A stretch of 64,000 nucleotides of DNA from assembly GCA_024291935.2 (NCBI GenBank), contig CM044317.1, positions 18,250,230 through 18,314,229 on the forward strand, written 5' to 3'. Of this stretch, positions 1-11,580 are shown in pieces. The DNA comes from Okapia johnstoni (lineage: Eukaryota; Chordata; Mammalia; Artiodactyla; Giraffidae). The translations under genes and the position numbers were made by a program. Under the pieces are notes generated by a model. That model did no database searches and had not been told where the DNA came from. It was given only the letters and a program-made list of their open reading frames with translations. The stretch's first letter is position 1, and each line of letters opens with the position of its first letter.

Positions 1-1084
1 AGTTTCATTAAAAAAATTATAACAAAAATTAGAAATAACCTACCAGAATGTGTTACTTTATGTATGTATTAATTTATAAAACATACTTCAATTAGAATTA
101 AATTAACACAGAACAATTCCATGCAGAGTTCCTCTCTAAGAGAAAGTACATTTTTTACGAGGCTGTAGCTGAAAATAAATATTTGCAGTGTGTCTTATCA
201 GGGATATATTAAGCCTTCCTAGTTTTAATAAAGGTTCTGTTAAGATGACTTTTATAATAAGTATAGATAATTGCATACTTTTATTGTGGAGAAAATCATT
301 AAAATACATTGATGGGATTGCAGTTAAAAGCATAAAACTTCCTCCAAATATAAAATACAGCACTGTGTTTTGAAATTTACATGTATTCAGGAGAATTAAA
401 ACGATCAAAAAATTTCAAATATTTACATATTATTGACCTGGTATAACCCTTCATATCTAATTTTACTTTTTTCCTAGTAGAGGGCACAGAAAGAGAACTC
501 AAGAATCAAAAGAAGTTAAAAAAGACATAACTACTTTAGAGAATCCACTGTAAGACTGTGTTTGTTAAATTCCACAAGAAATACAAACAGTTTTGCTTAT
601 GTCTGTTTTAACAGTAAGTAGAGTAAGAAGGAAGATGTTAGAACAGAAATTCAGGTGGCCCCAGTGGGCCAGATGGACACGTTTTTTAAGAAGCAAGGAA
701 AACATTTCAGAGACAGCACAATGAGCTTGATGAGAAGAGGTAGGAAGAAGGCAAAAGGGATGATATAAGGAAAAAAGGGAAGAGAAGAGAGGAAAAAAAG
801 GAGCGTGATCCATAGGTATAAAGGTAGAAAGAAAGGAAGTTTAGACTGGGAGACAGGGAAAAAGACAGAAAAAAAAAAAAGAAAGAATGATTCCTCGATA
901 GAAATATGAATGTAAGGCCCATATCCAGAAAACTCCATTTCAAATTTACCCTGTAGGAAAGCCAGTCTCAGAACTACAGGTATAAAGACATGATCACAGA
1001 TGTATATGACTTTAACAGGTCTCAGTTCAAATGCCATCTCATAAGTGACTTTTTCCAGACCACCTAGCTCAAGCAGCATCCCCC
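1..1084. other. single-copy AT-rich DNA with a purine-rich tract
   Basis: No repeat family or gene is recognised. The stretch from about 725 to 895 is strongly A/G-rich on the plus strand. The longest open frame, on the minus strand across it, is just the F/L/S-rich translation of that pyrimidine-rich strand and shows no domain. Confidence 0.5.
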
Positions 1085-1295
1085 AGTTAATACTTCTTTA
1101 TTCTCTTCCTAGCACTTATTATCTCCTAAATAATCTTGTGTATTTGCAAGTTTATCCTCTATGTTTCTTCTTTTGAATGTAAGAGCTTCTATTGAGAATA
1201 GGGACATTGCCTTGTTTACACTGCATCCTTAGTGCCTAGAAATTTCCCAGCATGTAGTAGATACTCAATAAACATATTTTAACTGTTGACTAAGA
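1085..1295 (+). mobile_element. L2 LINE 3' end
   Basis: Reads through the typical L2 terminal region: a 'tagcacttatta' motif, then 'gtgcctag' and 'tactcaataaac' near the end. L2 is an ancient mammalian LINE, and this copy is strongly diverged. No TSD is visible, as expected for its age. Confidence 0.75.
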
Positions 1296-1674
1296 GAACA
1301 TCTACTATTTACTTTTTTGTGAGCTCAAGACTACATATAAATTCTACATATATAATGTTTGGAAAATTTCTCCTTCTTACAGAGGCCTTCAAAATTCACT
1401 TCTTCTTAAAATATTTCTTATGAGGCTAAGAACTGCCACTTGCTAAAATTTTGTCACTAAATGTCGAGGTAATGCCCTTGCTTCTGTTCAGTAACAGAGC
1501 AGTAAATTTGACTCTGTCATTTTGTAGTAGATATGACTCTGTCATTTATTAGTTTACTGTATTTCTCCTAGTCTAGAATTTTATAGACACCCATGAGTAG
1601 GGAAATGATTCTCTAAAACCAAGTCTTCTCATGAGCATATTTATAAAAAGTAAAAGTTACAATAACTAGGATTT
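1296..1674. other. no recognisable feature
   Basis: AT-rich and apparently single copy. It ends at the target site of the next SINE. Confidence 0.4.
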
Positions 1675-1686
1675 ATATAGAGGAAT

Positions 1687-1956
1687 CAGAGAAGGCACTG
1701 GCACCCCACTCCAGTACTTTTGCCTGGAAAATCCCATGGACGGAGGAGCCTGGTAGGCTACAGTCCATGGGGTAGCTAAGAGTTGGACATGACTGAGCGA
1801 CTTCACTTTCACTTTTCCCTTTCATGCACTGGAGAAGGAAATGGCAACCCACTCCCGTATTCTTGCCTGGAGAATCCCAGGGACGGCGGAGCCTGGTGGG
1901 CTGACGTCTGTGGGGTCGCATAGAGTCGGACACGACTGAAGCGACTTAGCAGCAGC
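1687..1956 (+). mobile_element. BOV-A2 SINE (dimer)
   Basis: Two related monomers in tandem, each running from 'gagaaggaaatggcaaccc'-like sequence to 'gacacgactga'. The second ends in an AGC-rich tail. A perfect 12-bp TSD, atatagaggaat, flanks it at 1675-1686 and 1957-1968. The minus-strand open frames across it are SINE artefacts. Confidence 0.95.
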
Positions 1957-1968
1957 ATATAGAGGAAT

Positions 1969-3083
1969 GGGACATAAATGGAAAAAGTGACAAGGGGTCA
2001 TTTTTGGGGAAAGACTAAATAAGACCTTATTCATGACTAGATATTAGGAAGTGTTGTTTATTCCTACTACTCCCAGAGCCTGACACCCCTGGTTCATTGT
2101 CATCATGCTGTCTTCTAGCCAATGAATGAAGCCACAGCTGTTCAGAACCTAACAGTCTGCAGATTTCTTCCTGTGATAAAGCAAGGACTCTCAAGCTATA
2201 AAAGCAGAGACTGTTTCCTTATAAATTTAGTACACATGATACAATCTTGAAAAAAAAGCAGAAACCCAATTTGACTTAGTAGCCCTTCACAGCGGGATGA
2301 GCGATTTTCAGTTTGTTTTAGCTTGGGCTTTAAAAATGAGATTCTACTTCTCAATGTCACCTTTATTTTTTATGTTTCCTCTTTTTGGAGAAGCTTGCTC
2401 ATTTCTATAATCACTTATTCATTCCTAATACCACTTTGCTGAGCAATAGCGTGACAGAAGAAACAGTGTGTCAGATGAATAATAATTTGTAAAGTTTAAA
2501 GGGTTTAGACTGGACGACACTGACAAGTATTGCACGTCCTGGACTGTCCAAATGGTTAGTACAGGACTCAAATCTGTGGTGCGCAAAGGGTAAAGCATCA
2601 CTTACCAAAACTATATCTATTTGTAATTTGGCTATTCTACTTAATAATGAAAAAAAAGGAGTTGGATTGAAACTGCAAAGGCCTACTTTGGTAAGCTACT
2701 GGCTGGGAACTGAACAAAATACAACGATTAATTGTGTGATTTTGACCTAAAGTTGCAATACATTTTTATTAAAACATTTCTGAGCCCCTGTTTTGAATTC
2801 TGCACTCGGTAGGCCAATCTAGAATGACCACAGAAGTGGGCTCTAGTAGAGAAAGGAAGGGTTGTGTGTACCCAGAATAGTCCAGTCTTACACCTTCCCT
2901 TAGACAAGTCTTTTAAAAGTCCAATATTCGGCCACCAGATTTGAGTCACTTTTATGGAAGGGTTAATTTTAGGTTAGCTCTGGTCTGGTTGGGAAAGTTA
3001 AGTTGTTAAATGGATTGCTTGGTTTGCCCCAGGGCAGACATGTTTCTAAGGTTTGATTCTAACAAAATCTGGCTTCCTTTCAG
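1969..3083. other. single-copy DNA upstream of the candidate exon
   Basis: No repeat or gene is recognised. The last 30 bases carry splice-acceptor-like features, described with the next entry. Confidence 0.4.
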
Positions 3084-3203
3084 CATTATAGAATGAAGAG
3101 GACCAGGGACAAGTCAGATTCCCAGGGCCTCTGTGGAACAGAACAAGATCCCTTCGGCCAGATTGGTTATGGAATTAAGCCAGCTCCCAGAACTGGAGGT
3201 GAG
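3084..3203 (+). CDS. candidate internal coding exon, gene unknown
   Basis: A 120-base segment open in one frame over exactly 40 codons. It begins after 'ggcttcctttcag' (AG at 3082-3083), which is preceded by a branch-point-like 'tctaac' about 25 bases upstream. It ends before 'gtaagg' (donor GT at 3204-3205, context GAG|GTAAGG). Both boundaries are phase 0. The peptide is hydrophilic, starts HYRMKRTRDKSD and ends IKPAPRTGGE; its middle holds a DPFGQIGYG stretch. I do not recognise the protein. No other exon of the same gene was found. An alternative donor (gtgagg) would end the exon at 3198. A 40-codon open frame is not rare by chance, so the case rests on the two good splice sites coinciding with it. 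It could equally be a lncRNA exon or a coincidence. Confidence 0.35.
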
Positions 3204-5065
3204 GTAAGGTGTAAATAGCTATGTTGTCTTCTGTATCATGTTATCTCATGGTTCCATGGGAATCTACCATGTCCAATATATATAACCTTGTCTGTACATT
3301 TAATTTGAAAGAGACCCCACAGCTTAAAAATGTGTTATCTCAATTTAAGTCCATATGACATTTGATCAAACATGCAGTAGTGGTTGTCACAAGTGCTATG
3401 GCAGAAACAATTTGTGTATCACAAGATAGCTTAGCTTTCTTTTGTAACTGACTTTCATGCACATAAAAAAGCAACACAACTCAACACTCACACACACAAA
3501 CAACCAGACACCAAGCTTTCAGTTGCATGAGGTTTTGTAAGACTTGTGAATTACCAAATATATGAAAGAAGTATAGAGCATATAAATTGGTTCCACTTGC
3601 TTTTCCATTTCACTCAGAAACCATATAGGAATTTGGGCAGGCTGGAATTTTGGTGGGGAGGGATTTTCAAGTTAGAGTTTCAATCTAGGTACCAGGCTGG
3701 TTCCTTTTACCAGTCAACAGAGGAAGTCTCTTCTTTCCAGTGAATAAGACAGGCACACTGAGCTGATCACCACATTACGGCATGACTTTATACTTCACCA
3801 AGAAAGGAAAAGGGGATACTCACACTGAATAAAATAATGGCTCATATCTGCCAAATGTAGGTTAAAGTTTTTTCAGTGTGGATGTACGCGGAGATATGTA
3901 GTGTTGGGGGAAGGTCCACTGGACTTGGGAATAAATAAGCTGGTTTGGGGCACTTGAGAGAAGTAAAAATTTTCAGTCGCTCTCCTTTTATCTGCATTTC
4001 TGCTTGCCCCATCTACTTCAAGGGCTGTTGTCTCTAGGTGTTTTAGGACCTTGTGAAGAAACATAAAATTCTAAATTGTTCTTATCCTATACTCCTATCA
4101 GATTCTACATGTGCAAGACCTAAGAACACTGATAGGGAGATTATGGGGTGTAACCTTAAGTGTGCAGATGCGAGATAAATGGGATGAATAAACATATGCA
4201 AACAGCTCCTTCAAAAACTGTGTAATGGGGGAGCTCAGTTTTCTGTCTGTTTCTTCTCATCTCTCTCTTCATAGTTACCTTCAAGAGCCCAAAGCATAGG
4301 CTTCACAAAGAGCTTCTGTTCAGAGAGGTACATTTCTATGCAACAGTAGCCAGGGAGTGGTTAACTTTCTGGGAGTATATAGAAAACTATCAGTGATTGT
4401 TTTGCACATCCACATTTTTAAAGGAAAATAATACAACAGATATTCTATTGTGGATGGGGAAGTTTGTTAGATGAGGAGTTACTTGAGAAAAAGCTAAATA
4501 TGTAAATTCTGACTTCAGAAGCCAAGAACTAAACCCAGGAGACATAAGTGATGTGAAATCTAATTAATATTGGGAAAAATCACCATGTTTGCATTTGCGT
4601 TACTAGTTAGCTAATGTAATTTGTGACTGATCTATTACTTTTTAAATAGTTTTTAACTGGATTACAAAGGGCAAATTGTCTTTTGAGCTATAAATCAAGG
4701 AGTGCTAAGTAATGGAGTATTTAGAGTGTTAGGAACCGCAGATTGAATGTAAAAGTCACTGACATCTGTAAGATTTCCTTGTAGGCAAATTAAAGTGGGT
4801 GATAAAGGTTTTGAATATAGCAGAGCAACTTCAAGGAGGGTCTAATTTTTAGAAGAGATTCAACTTGAATTGAATTGAGTATAAGAATTAGACCAAAATT
4901 AGTTGGAGTGATGATTAAAACATTCAAGTTTATAAGTCCTTGTAGTTGCTAGGTATTTCTTGTACTAATTGTTGACCAAATCAAAGAAAATAATATTTAG
5001 TTATGCTGGTTAATGTTTTTGTATTTAGGTTGAATATAATCTGTCTCTTAGTATGTTCTTATTAA
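3204..5065. other. single-copy AT-rich DNA
   Basis: No gene, RNA or repeat is recognised. The short open frames have no domains and no consistent codon signal. Confidence 0.4.
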
Positions 5066-6680
5066 AAACAAATTTTAAATTTGAGAACAGTTTAAGACAG
5101 TACAGAGTTTCTATATAGCCCATACCAATTTTTCCTTGTTAATAGCATCATATGTTTGTATGGGATATTTGTTGCAATTTTGAATCAATATTGATATTTT
5201 ATTTTAACTGTAGCCTATAATTTATTCTAATTTCCTTAGTTTTTTACCTGATGTCCTTTTCCTCTTTGGGGATCTCATCCAGGTTACCACATTGTATTCC
5301 TCATGAGTCCTGAGGCACCTCTTGACTGTGATAGTTTGTCAAAGTTATCGTGTTTTTGGTGACTTTTGACCATTTTGAGGACTCGACTATTTTGTACAGT
5401 GTTCCTCAATTGGGAGTTGTCTGATGTTTTTTCTCAATGATTAGACTGGGGTTTTGGATTTTATGTAGGAAGACTACAGAGGTAAAGGGCCATTTTTATC
5501 ACATCATGTCAAGGGTACATACTTCAACATGACTTATCATTGTCTGCATTTACCTTGGTCAACTGGGTGAGTTAGTGTTTGTCAGGTTTCTTTACTATAA
5601 CATTACTATAAAGTTATCCCCTTTTCTCGGAGAAGGCAATGGCACCCCACTCCAGTATTCTTGCCTGGAAAATCCCATGGATGGAGGAGCCTGGTAGGCT
5701 GCGGTCCATGGGGTCGCTAAGAGTCGGACACGACTGAACGACTTCACTTTCACTTTTCACTTTCATGCATTGGAGAAGGAAATGGCAACCCACTCCAGTG
5801 TTCTTGCCTGGAGAATCCCAGGGATGGGGGAGCCTCATGGGCTGCCATCTATGGGGTCGCACAGAGTCGGACACAACTGAAGCGACGTAGCAGCAGCAGC
5901 AGCATCCTCTTTTCTATACTGTACTTTTTGGAAGAAAGTCACTATGAACAGCTCACATCCAGTGTGCAGGAATTTATGCTTCACCTCCTTGAGAGCAGAG
6001 TACTGACACCAATTATTTGTAAATTTTCTGTCTAGGAGATTTGTCTGTTCTCCCTTATTTATTTTTTAAATTATTTATCTATATCTGTACGGACTCACTG
6101 ATTTATTTTTTGTTTTGGATTATAAGCTAATACCACTTTACTTATTTTGTTGATAAAAATTTCCAGCTTGAACACTGGGGACTTTTTCAGTTCTCTGCTT
6201 GGTCCCTTTGCGTGTTTCATTATTTTTTTTAAAAAGCATTTCCTTTACTTTCTGGTACTAAAAGATGCTCTAGGATCATCTTGTATATTTTTTGTCTCAG
6301 TCCTAGAATCTATCTATCTCCAAGGAGGCCTGTTTTTTTTTTTTTTAGTTGGGAAGTGGTATTAGAAAGCAAGATCTGAGTAGTAGGTGTTCTTGTTGCT
6401 ACTGAGGTGTCATTATTTCTCCTGACTGAGCAAGGAGTTATATGTATGTGTAGTAACCCATGTATATACATATTTATACAATTATTTCTGTATGCAATCA
6501 TGTCCATCTATACCAAACTAAAAATGCATTCATGCTGATGTCACCAACGCTTATCTGTTCCCACATGACTTTTTTTGGCCTCTTCTCCTTTCTTATCTAT
6601 TATCTCCCACTCCCACACTGAGAAGTCTGGCTCCCAATATCCAGTATCCAATTACTTAATTGTTCAATTCTAGTATATAT
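5066..6680 (-). mobile_element. old LINE-1 3' end, split by a SINE
   Basis: Matches from memory the antisense of a mammalian L1M-type 3' UTR. It starts with 'gtacagagtttctatata' on the left, then the 'ttaccacattgtatt' and 'catcatgtcaagggtacat' blocks, and continues to 'gatgctctaggatcatctt' and 'gctactgaggtgtcatt'. The element's 3' end is therefore at the left and the strand is minus. A BOV-A2 at 5628-5903 interrupts it, and the two L1 halves are continuous across that insertion. Confidence 0.75.
5628..5903 (+). mobile_element. BOV-A2 SINE nested in LINE-1
   Basis: A two-monomer BOV-A2 with an AGC tail. The TSD is 'atccccttttct' at 5616-5627 and 'atcctcttttct' at 5904-5915 (11/12). The flanking LINE-1 rejoins exactly across it, so this is the younger insertion. 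Confidence 0.95.
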
Positions 6681-6954
6681 GTATGGCAGTATCAAAATTA
6701 CTTATATCCTCATGAGAATCAGCTTTACCAGCACACAGTGTTTATATAATGGTTTATTTTGGCTATTGTCTTACAGACTCCATTTATTTCCAAATTTACT
6801 TAGGTCATCTTTTCCCCGTCACCCCCCTTGCCATGAGTTTGTTTTCTATATTGGTAATAGTTATATTTATTTCATACATTCATGGTACAATTAGCTTTAT
6901 CACATTCTACATGCCACCCAGGGATACTCAGACCTCTGATACAGGTTTTTTTTT

Positions 6955-7195
6955 AATGTGCATGCAGTGAGGTTCACTCTTTATGTTATGAAGTTTGATA
7001 TATTTTGACAAATGTGTACTATCATATATCTGCCGTTATAGTAGCATACAGAATAGGTATATCACCTTAAAACGGTGCTTCGTATGTTTGACCGCACCTA
7101 ACACTCTCCCTGCCTCAAATGCCTGGAAACCATTGACCATTTTACCATCGCTATAGTTTCGGTTTCTCCAGACTGTCATATAACTGGTGTTTTCT
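6955..7195 (-). mobile_element. LINE-1 3' UTR fragment
   Basis: 'ggttcactctttatgttatg', 'ttttgacaaatgtgtac' and 'agcatacagaatag' are antisense to the L1M 3' UTR. It is a separate piece from 5066-6680, because this block would lie inside that element's order. Confidence 0.65.
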
Positions 7196-7204
7196 TTCTT
7201 TATA

Positions 7205-7390
7205 AGCACGACTATTAGCTTACATTTATTAAGTATTCACCAGGTGGTTGTCCCTATGTTATGTGCTCTTCAGGTAGTATCCTGTTTTGGTTCACAGACC
7301 ACATGATGGAGGGACAGTTTTCATTCTTTATTCCAAATGAGGAAGCACAGAATGGCCAAGTACTAGTCCTAAGTAAATAAGAAAACTTGT
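7205..7390 (-). mobile_element. MIR SINE, antisense
   Basis: Reverse-oriented MIR: 'acatttattaagtattcacc' at the left, then 'aaatgaggaagcacagaa' in the position of the MIR core. Diverged and without a TSD. Confidence 0.6.
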
Positions 7391-8484
7391 CAATTTAAGG
7401 CAAGGGCTATTTGGTTCTGAAACATGTACCCAACCAATACGTTATGCTTCTAAATTCATACTCAGAATTGAGAAAATAAGAACAGGATGCCTGCTTCAAA
7501 ATGGTTCTTCATTTGGGTAGTTCTGTGTGTAAAACAATGGGGCTTCTTTAAACTTCAAACATGCATTACTTTAGTAGAAAATGTGTTTATACTAAAAATG
7601 AAAGAAGGACAGTAGATGGAAGGGGGAGGAAGAAAGGAAGGAAAGTGTATCAAATCCAGCAACAGGATCAGTGACTGTTTAATTCTACTAAAAGCCAGAC
7701 ATTTCCCCCTGAGGGTGCATAGGAGTGATTGTTCTCCTGGCTCAGAACATCCCTCAAGCCCCACCAGTCTGGAAAAAGTAAATTCAGAGGAGCGTATTTA
7801 TTCATGCCTTTTACCCTAAAGGGAATTGCAGTGTTCAACATTAATACATTTTATTCACATTCTCAGTTTACTCAAGAATATAGCAAATGTTTAACTTTTC
7901 AGTTCTGTATATTCCTTGCTAATGTGGTTATTAATCTAGATCCCAACTATGACTCACGTCATGTTTTTGTCTTCTTCCAAAACCTTGGTAAGAATCTTCC
8001 ACTGTGCTTCCCATCAGACGCCTTAAAGTTGGACATTAGATGAATTATTAATTGTTGTTAAAATAAAACACTTTCTTGGTATTTGAGAATGTTTTCATGA
8101 GAACCTAACTATGTAGTTATGGGTAACAATCCATTCTGAGTATTTAGATGTGTCTTAGAATCTCAGAATAAAAGAAAAAAAAATGTAATGATCTTTTAGG
8201 CATCAGGTGTCAGTCTTCTGGCAGAAAGGGACGCATTCTTTCCAGAAAAAAAGATTCACCTTCTTTTGTCAACATGTTAGGAAACACCAGATATAATATC
8301 TATGCAAAATTATTTGTAAGTTTTCCCTGTGAAACTATAAAATTACAGGTAGAGGTTCAATCTAGCTATTTTTATTGTGAACTGCCTCTATCAATATGGA
8401 ACCCAATGGAAGAAAGTGTTGGGAATTGCTTTACTCATTAAGCAAGAATTTCAGATTTGTTCTCGGATTTCTTGAAGATACTCA
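7391..8484. other. no recognisable feature
   Basis: AT-rich single-copy sequence. The overlapping short open frames at 7555-8043 on both strands show no known domain, and their splice context is poor. Confidence 0.4.
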
Positions 8485-9115
8485 TACTAATTTTTAGGGT
8501 TGTAACAAAGTACCACAAACTGGGAGGCTTCGCTTAAACAAGAGAAATTTATTGTCTCACAGTTCTGAAGGATAAACATTAAGATCAAGGTGTCAGTATG
8601 GTCAGTTCCTTCTGAGGGTTCTTGAATAGAATATTCCAGGCCTCTCTCTTAGGATCTGGTGATTTGCTGACAATTTTTGACATTCCTTGTGTTGTAGATG
8701 CATTACCCTAATCTCTGCCTTTATCGTCACATGGCATTCTTCCTTCATATAGTCTTTGCTCTGTGAACTGTCTCTGTCTCCAGGTTTCCTATTGGGAAAA
8801 AAGACGGCAGTTACTAATATATTGATTTAGAGTCCATCCTAATGACCTTATTTTAACTTGATTACCTCTGTAAAGACCCTACTTGCAAATAAGGTTGCAA
8901 TTCAGAGGTTCTAGAGGTAACAACTTTACCATATCTATTTTATTTTTGTTTAGTAACTAAGTTGTGCCTGACACTTTTGTGACTCCATGGACTGTAGCCC
9001 GACGAACTCCTCTGTCCATGGGATTTTCCAGGCGAGAATACTAAAGTGGCTTGCCATTTCCTTTTCCAATATCTATTTTGGGGTGACACAATTCAACCCT
9101 TAATAGTGCCACTGA
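8485..9115 (-). mobile_element. MLT1-type MaLR solo LTR, split by a SINE
   Basis: Antisense of an MLT1 LTR: 'gtaacaaagtaccacaaac' and 'gaaatttattgtctcacag' at the left, 'cctaatgaccttattttaac' in the middle, and 'gggtgacacaattcaaccc' at the right. This is a non-coding relic of an ancient LTR retrotransposon with no internal region. A SINE at 8942-9068 interrupts it. Confidence 0.75.
8942..9068 (-). mobile_element. BOV-A monomer SINE nested in MLT1
   Basis: A minus-oriented monomer: 'gactccatggactgtagcc', 'ctctgtccatgggatttt', 'cttgccatttcctttt'. A perfect 11-bp TSD, atatctatttt, lies at 8931-8941 and 9069-9079. Confidence 0.9.
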
Positions 9116-9419
9116 GTTTATTTTGCTATTACAAAGCCAAATGCCTCTACCATGCTAGAACCATGCTTTTTCTCTAGTCCTTTTCATTCACTTTCCTCTC
9201 AAACAGACTTCTTGGATGACTTTTGCCTCTGGATACATTCATGGCGAGAAAGGTTGGACTTACATCACACAAGAAGCTGAGATTATGTGAGGTTAACTAA
9301 AAACTCAACACAAATTTCCAGGTAATTTATACTGAATCTATTCCTTGACCCACAGAAGAAAATACAATCTCTGAAAATGTTAACTCTAACATAGTGATTA
9401 AGAGGTGACACTCTGCCTC
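9116..9419. other. no recognisable feature
   Basis: A short interval between the MLT1 and the next LINE-1 piece, with nothing identifiable. Confidence 0.35.
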
Positions 9420-9595
9420 AACAAAATATTATCAAATCAAATTCAGCAATACTTTAAAAAGATCATACACCTGGGTCAGTGGGACTTATTCCAGGTAGCC
9501 AAGAAATGATTCAGCTTGCTTAGATCACTCACCATGATACACCCCATTACCAAAATGAAGGATAAAAATCATATGATCATCTCATTTTTGTATAC
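9420..9595 (+). mobile_element. LINE-1 ORF2 fragment
   Basis: Sense LINE-1 ORF2 from the reverse-transcriptase region: 'gatcatacacc', 'gggacttattccagg', 'atgatacaccccattacc', 'atgaaggataaaaatcat'. It is frame-damaged and 5'- and 3'-truncated. Confidence 0.8.
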
Positions 9596-10259
9596 AAAAA
9601 TGAAAGAAAATGTAAGAAGTGGACTTTACGAATATAAGTGATGCTGAAGAACCAAATAAAGGTCATTCAGTTAGTTCATAAGACTGATTATGTGGTCAAA
9701 ACACACACTTCATGCAGTTGCTTTAGAAGATTTAGTTTCCTTCCAGGTACATGTCAATAGCCAAGGGTTAGAAGATGAAAACCACATAATCTGTAACCAT
9801 ACGGTTCTTTGTGGGAAAGACATCCATTAAAATACTTTGTACTATCTGGTAAATCATAAGAAAAAGTTCAGGCCAGAAGGAGAAAGAGATGAGGTGATTT
9901 TTGGAAGATAAGAATTATCTAGTTAAATGAGGAATGGACATCAAGGTAGAAGAAGTATTATCAGGAAAGGCACAGAGGTGAGAAATGTAAGGTATGTCCA
10001 TGGAAATGCCACAGTTCAATATTGTTACTAAAACATAAAATAAGAAGCAGAGAATAATAGATCCAAAAGGCCAATTAATGGTAGAGTTTGGAAGAAGAAG
10101 AGGGATACAGGGTTTTATTACATTTGCTAGATTGTGTACTTTATTTAGAACTTTTATATTTATGTTCATGGGAGATACTGTTCTTTATTTTGCTTTTCTT
10201 ATATTGCTCTAAATTCATAAAATAATTCATTTGAACACTTCCCTCTTTTAAAAATTACT
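9596..10259. other. no recognisable feature
   Basis: AT-rich, with no family or gene recognised. Confidence 0.35.
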
Positions 10260-10895
10260 TAGAAGACTGTAAAATTGGAATGATCTATTCTTAAATTTTG
10301 ATAGCATTACCTGTAACACCATCCATGCTTTTGATCTGGGAAGTCTTTATATTTCTAATTCAGTTTCTTTGGTGTTTCTCAGTCTATTAAAGTTTCTTCT
10401 TGAACAATTTTGTTTGTCCCCCTTATCTATGCTTTCAAATGTATTGACATAAAGTTCATGGTATCTTGTTTCCTTCTTAATCTCTGTTGTATCTCTAATT
10501 GTGTTCCCTTTGTCATTTCAAATGGTGTTTACTTTTGCCTTGCCTCTGTTTTCTTGATCAGCCTTGCTAGAGGTTTGTCAGTTTTATTTATCTTTTCAAG
10601 GAACCAAGTTGGCTGTTTGACTGACGTTCCTGTCATATGTTGCATTACATTTCCCTAGGTTCTCTTTTTCTTTTTATTGTTTTCTTCCTTCTTATTTGTG
10701 TTTCCTCTGTTCTCTTTACACTACTCAAGGTTGAATGCTTAGATTATCTATTTCAGCCTTTCTTATTTTCTACTCTCTGGACACCGTCCTTATTTTACAT
10801 TTATTATGTTGTTCTTTGATCAAATGACTTTCTCTCATTTTATATCATGTGCTTCTTTAATTTGCAGACCACTTCATTTTTCTGTTGTAGTTTCA
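10260..10895 (-). mobile_element. LINE-1 ORF2 fragment, antisense
   Basis: Contains 'gctagaggtttgtcagtttt' and 'cttttcaaggaaccaagttg', the antisense of a conserved LINE-1 ORF2 stretch. The plus-strand open frames here (10410-10819) are hydrophobic artefacts of the T-rich antisense strand. Confidence 0.75.
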
Positions 10896-10904
10896 TATCT
10901 AATA

Positions 10905-10970
10905 TTTTGCACAGTGCCTGACTCATAATAGTGGCTCAGTGAATATGTGCTGAATGGGTGAATGTTTAGT
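10905..10970 (+). mobile_element. L2 LINE 3' end
   Basis: 'gcacagtgcctgactcata' followed by 'ggctcagtgaatatgtgctg' and 'aatgggtgaatg' is the L2 3' terminus. Confidence 0.75.
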
Positions 10971-11344
10971 ATGATTTGTAAACAGCTTCACACTGTACAC
11001 ATTTAGCTGAGCTGAAAATAGTCCAGTAGCTTGGAGTATATGAGAATATCAATGCAACTGTGTCTAAGAAAACTTATAGACCAATCTTTTTGAGAGATAT
11101 TTTCATTTATAACCTAAGGGAATAAAAATGTCATCAGACAAACACTTTCTGAACTGCTGAGTGTTACAAAAAACAGGAAAGTCAGTCATCAAAAGTATTT
11201 ATGAAGCCAATCTGAAGGCTATCATTGCCTTTCTTCTTCCGTGAAGTATATGTGTAGGAATTCTTTCTCAGTAGGATTATAATGCAATTTTTAATTTTAC
11301 CACAGTAACAAGAAATTTCCTTAATTTATGTCAAAAGATCGTTA

Positions 11345-11580
11345 ATATTTGGACTCAGATCTAAGTTCTAATGCCAGCAGTGTTCCCTAACTATGTCTGT
11401 GACTTCAGGCAAGTGACTCGATCTCCCTGAGCTTCAATTCTCTAATGTGTAAAAATGGAGATAGTAGGAACTCCTCCTCTTCCTGATTGTTGTAAAGATT
11501 AAATGAGGAAATGGATACAAAGTGCTTAGGAAGGTGTCTGGCACATGGCAGGTACTCAGTAAATATTATTAGAGTTATTG
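11345..11580 (+). mobile_element. MIR SINE
   Basis: A nearly complete sense MIR. The central core is 'ctgtgacttcaggcaagtga', then 'taaaaatggagatagtagga', 'ttgttgtaaagattaaatga' and 'gtgtctggcacatggcagg' at the 3' end. Confidence 0.9.

Noticed and set aside
651..1079. 142-codon minus-strand open frame
   Set aside because: It is the translation of the pyrimidine-rich strand opposite a GA-rich tract. Low complexity, no domain, no splice context.
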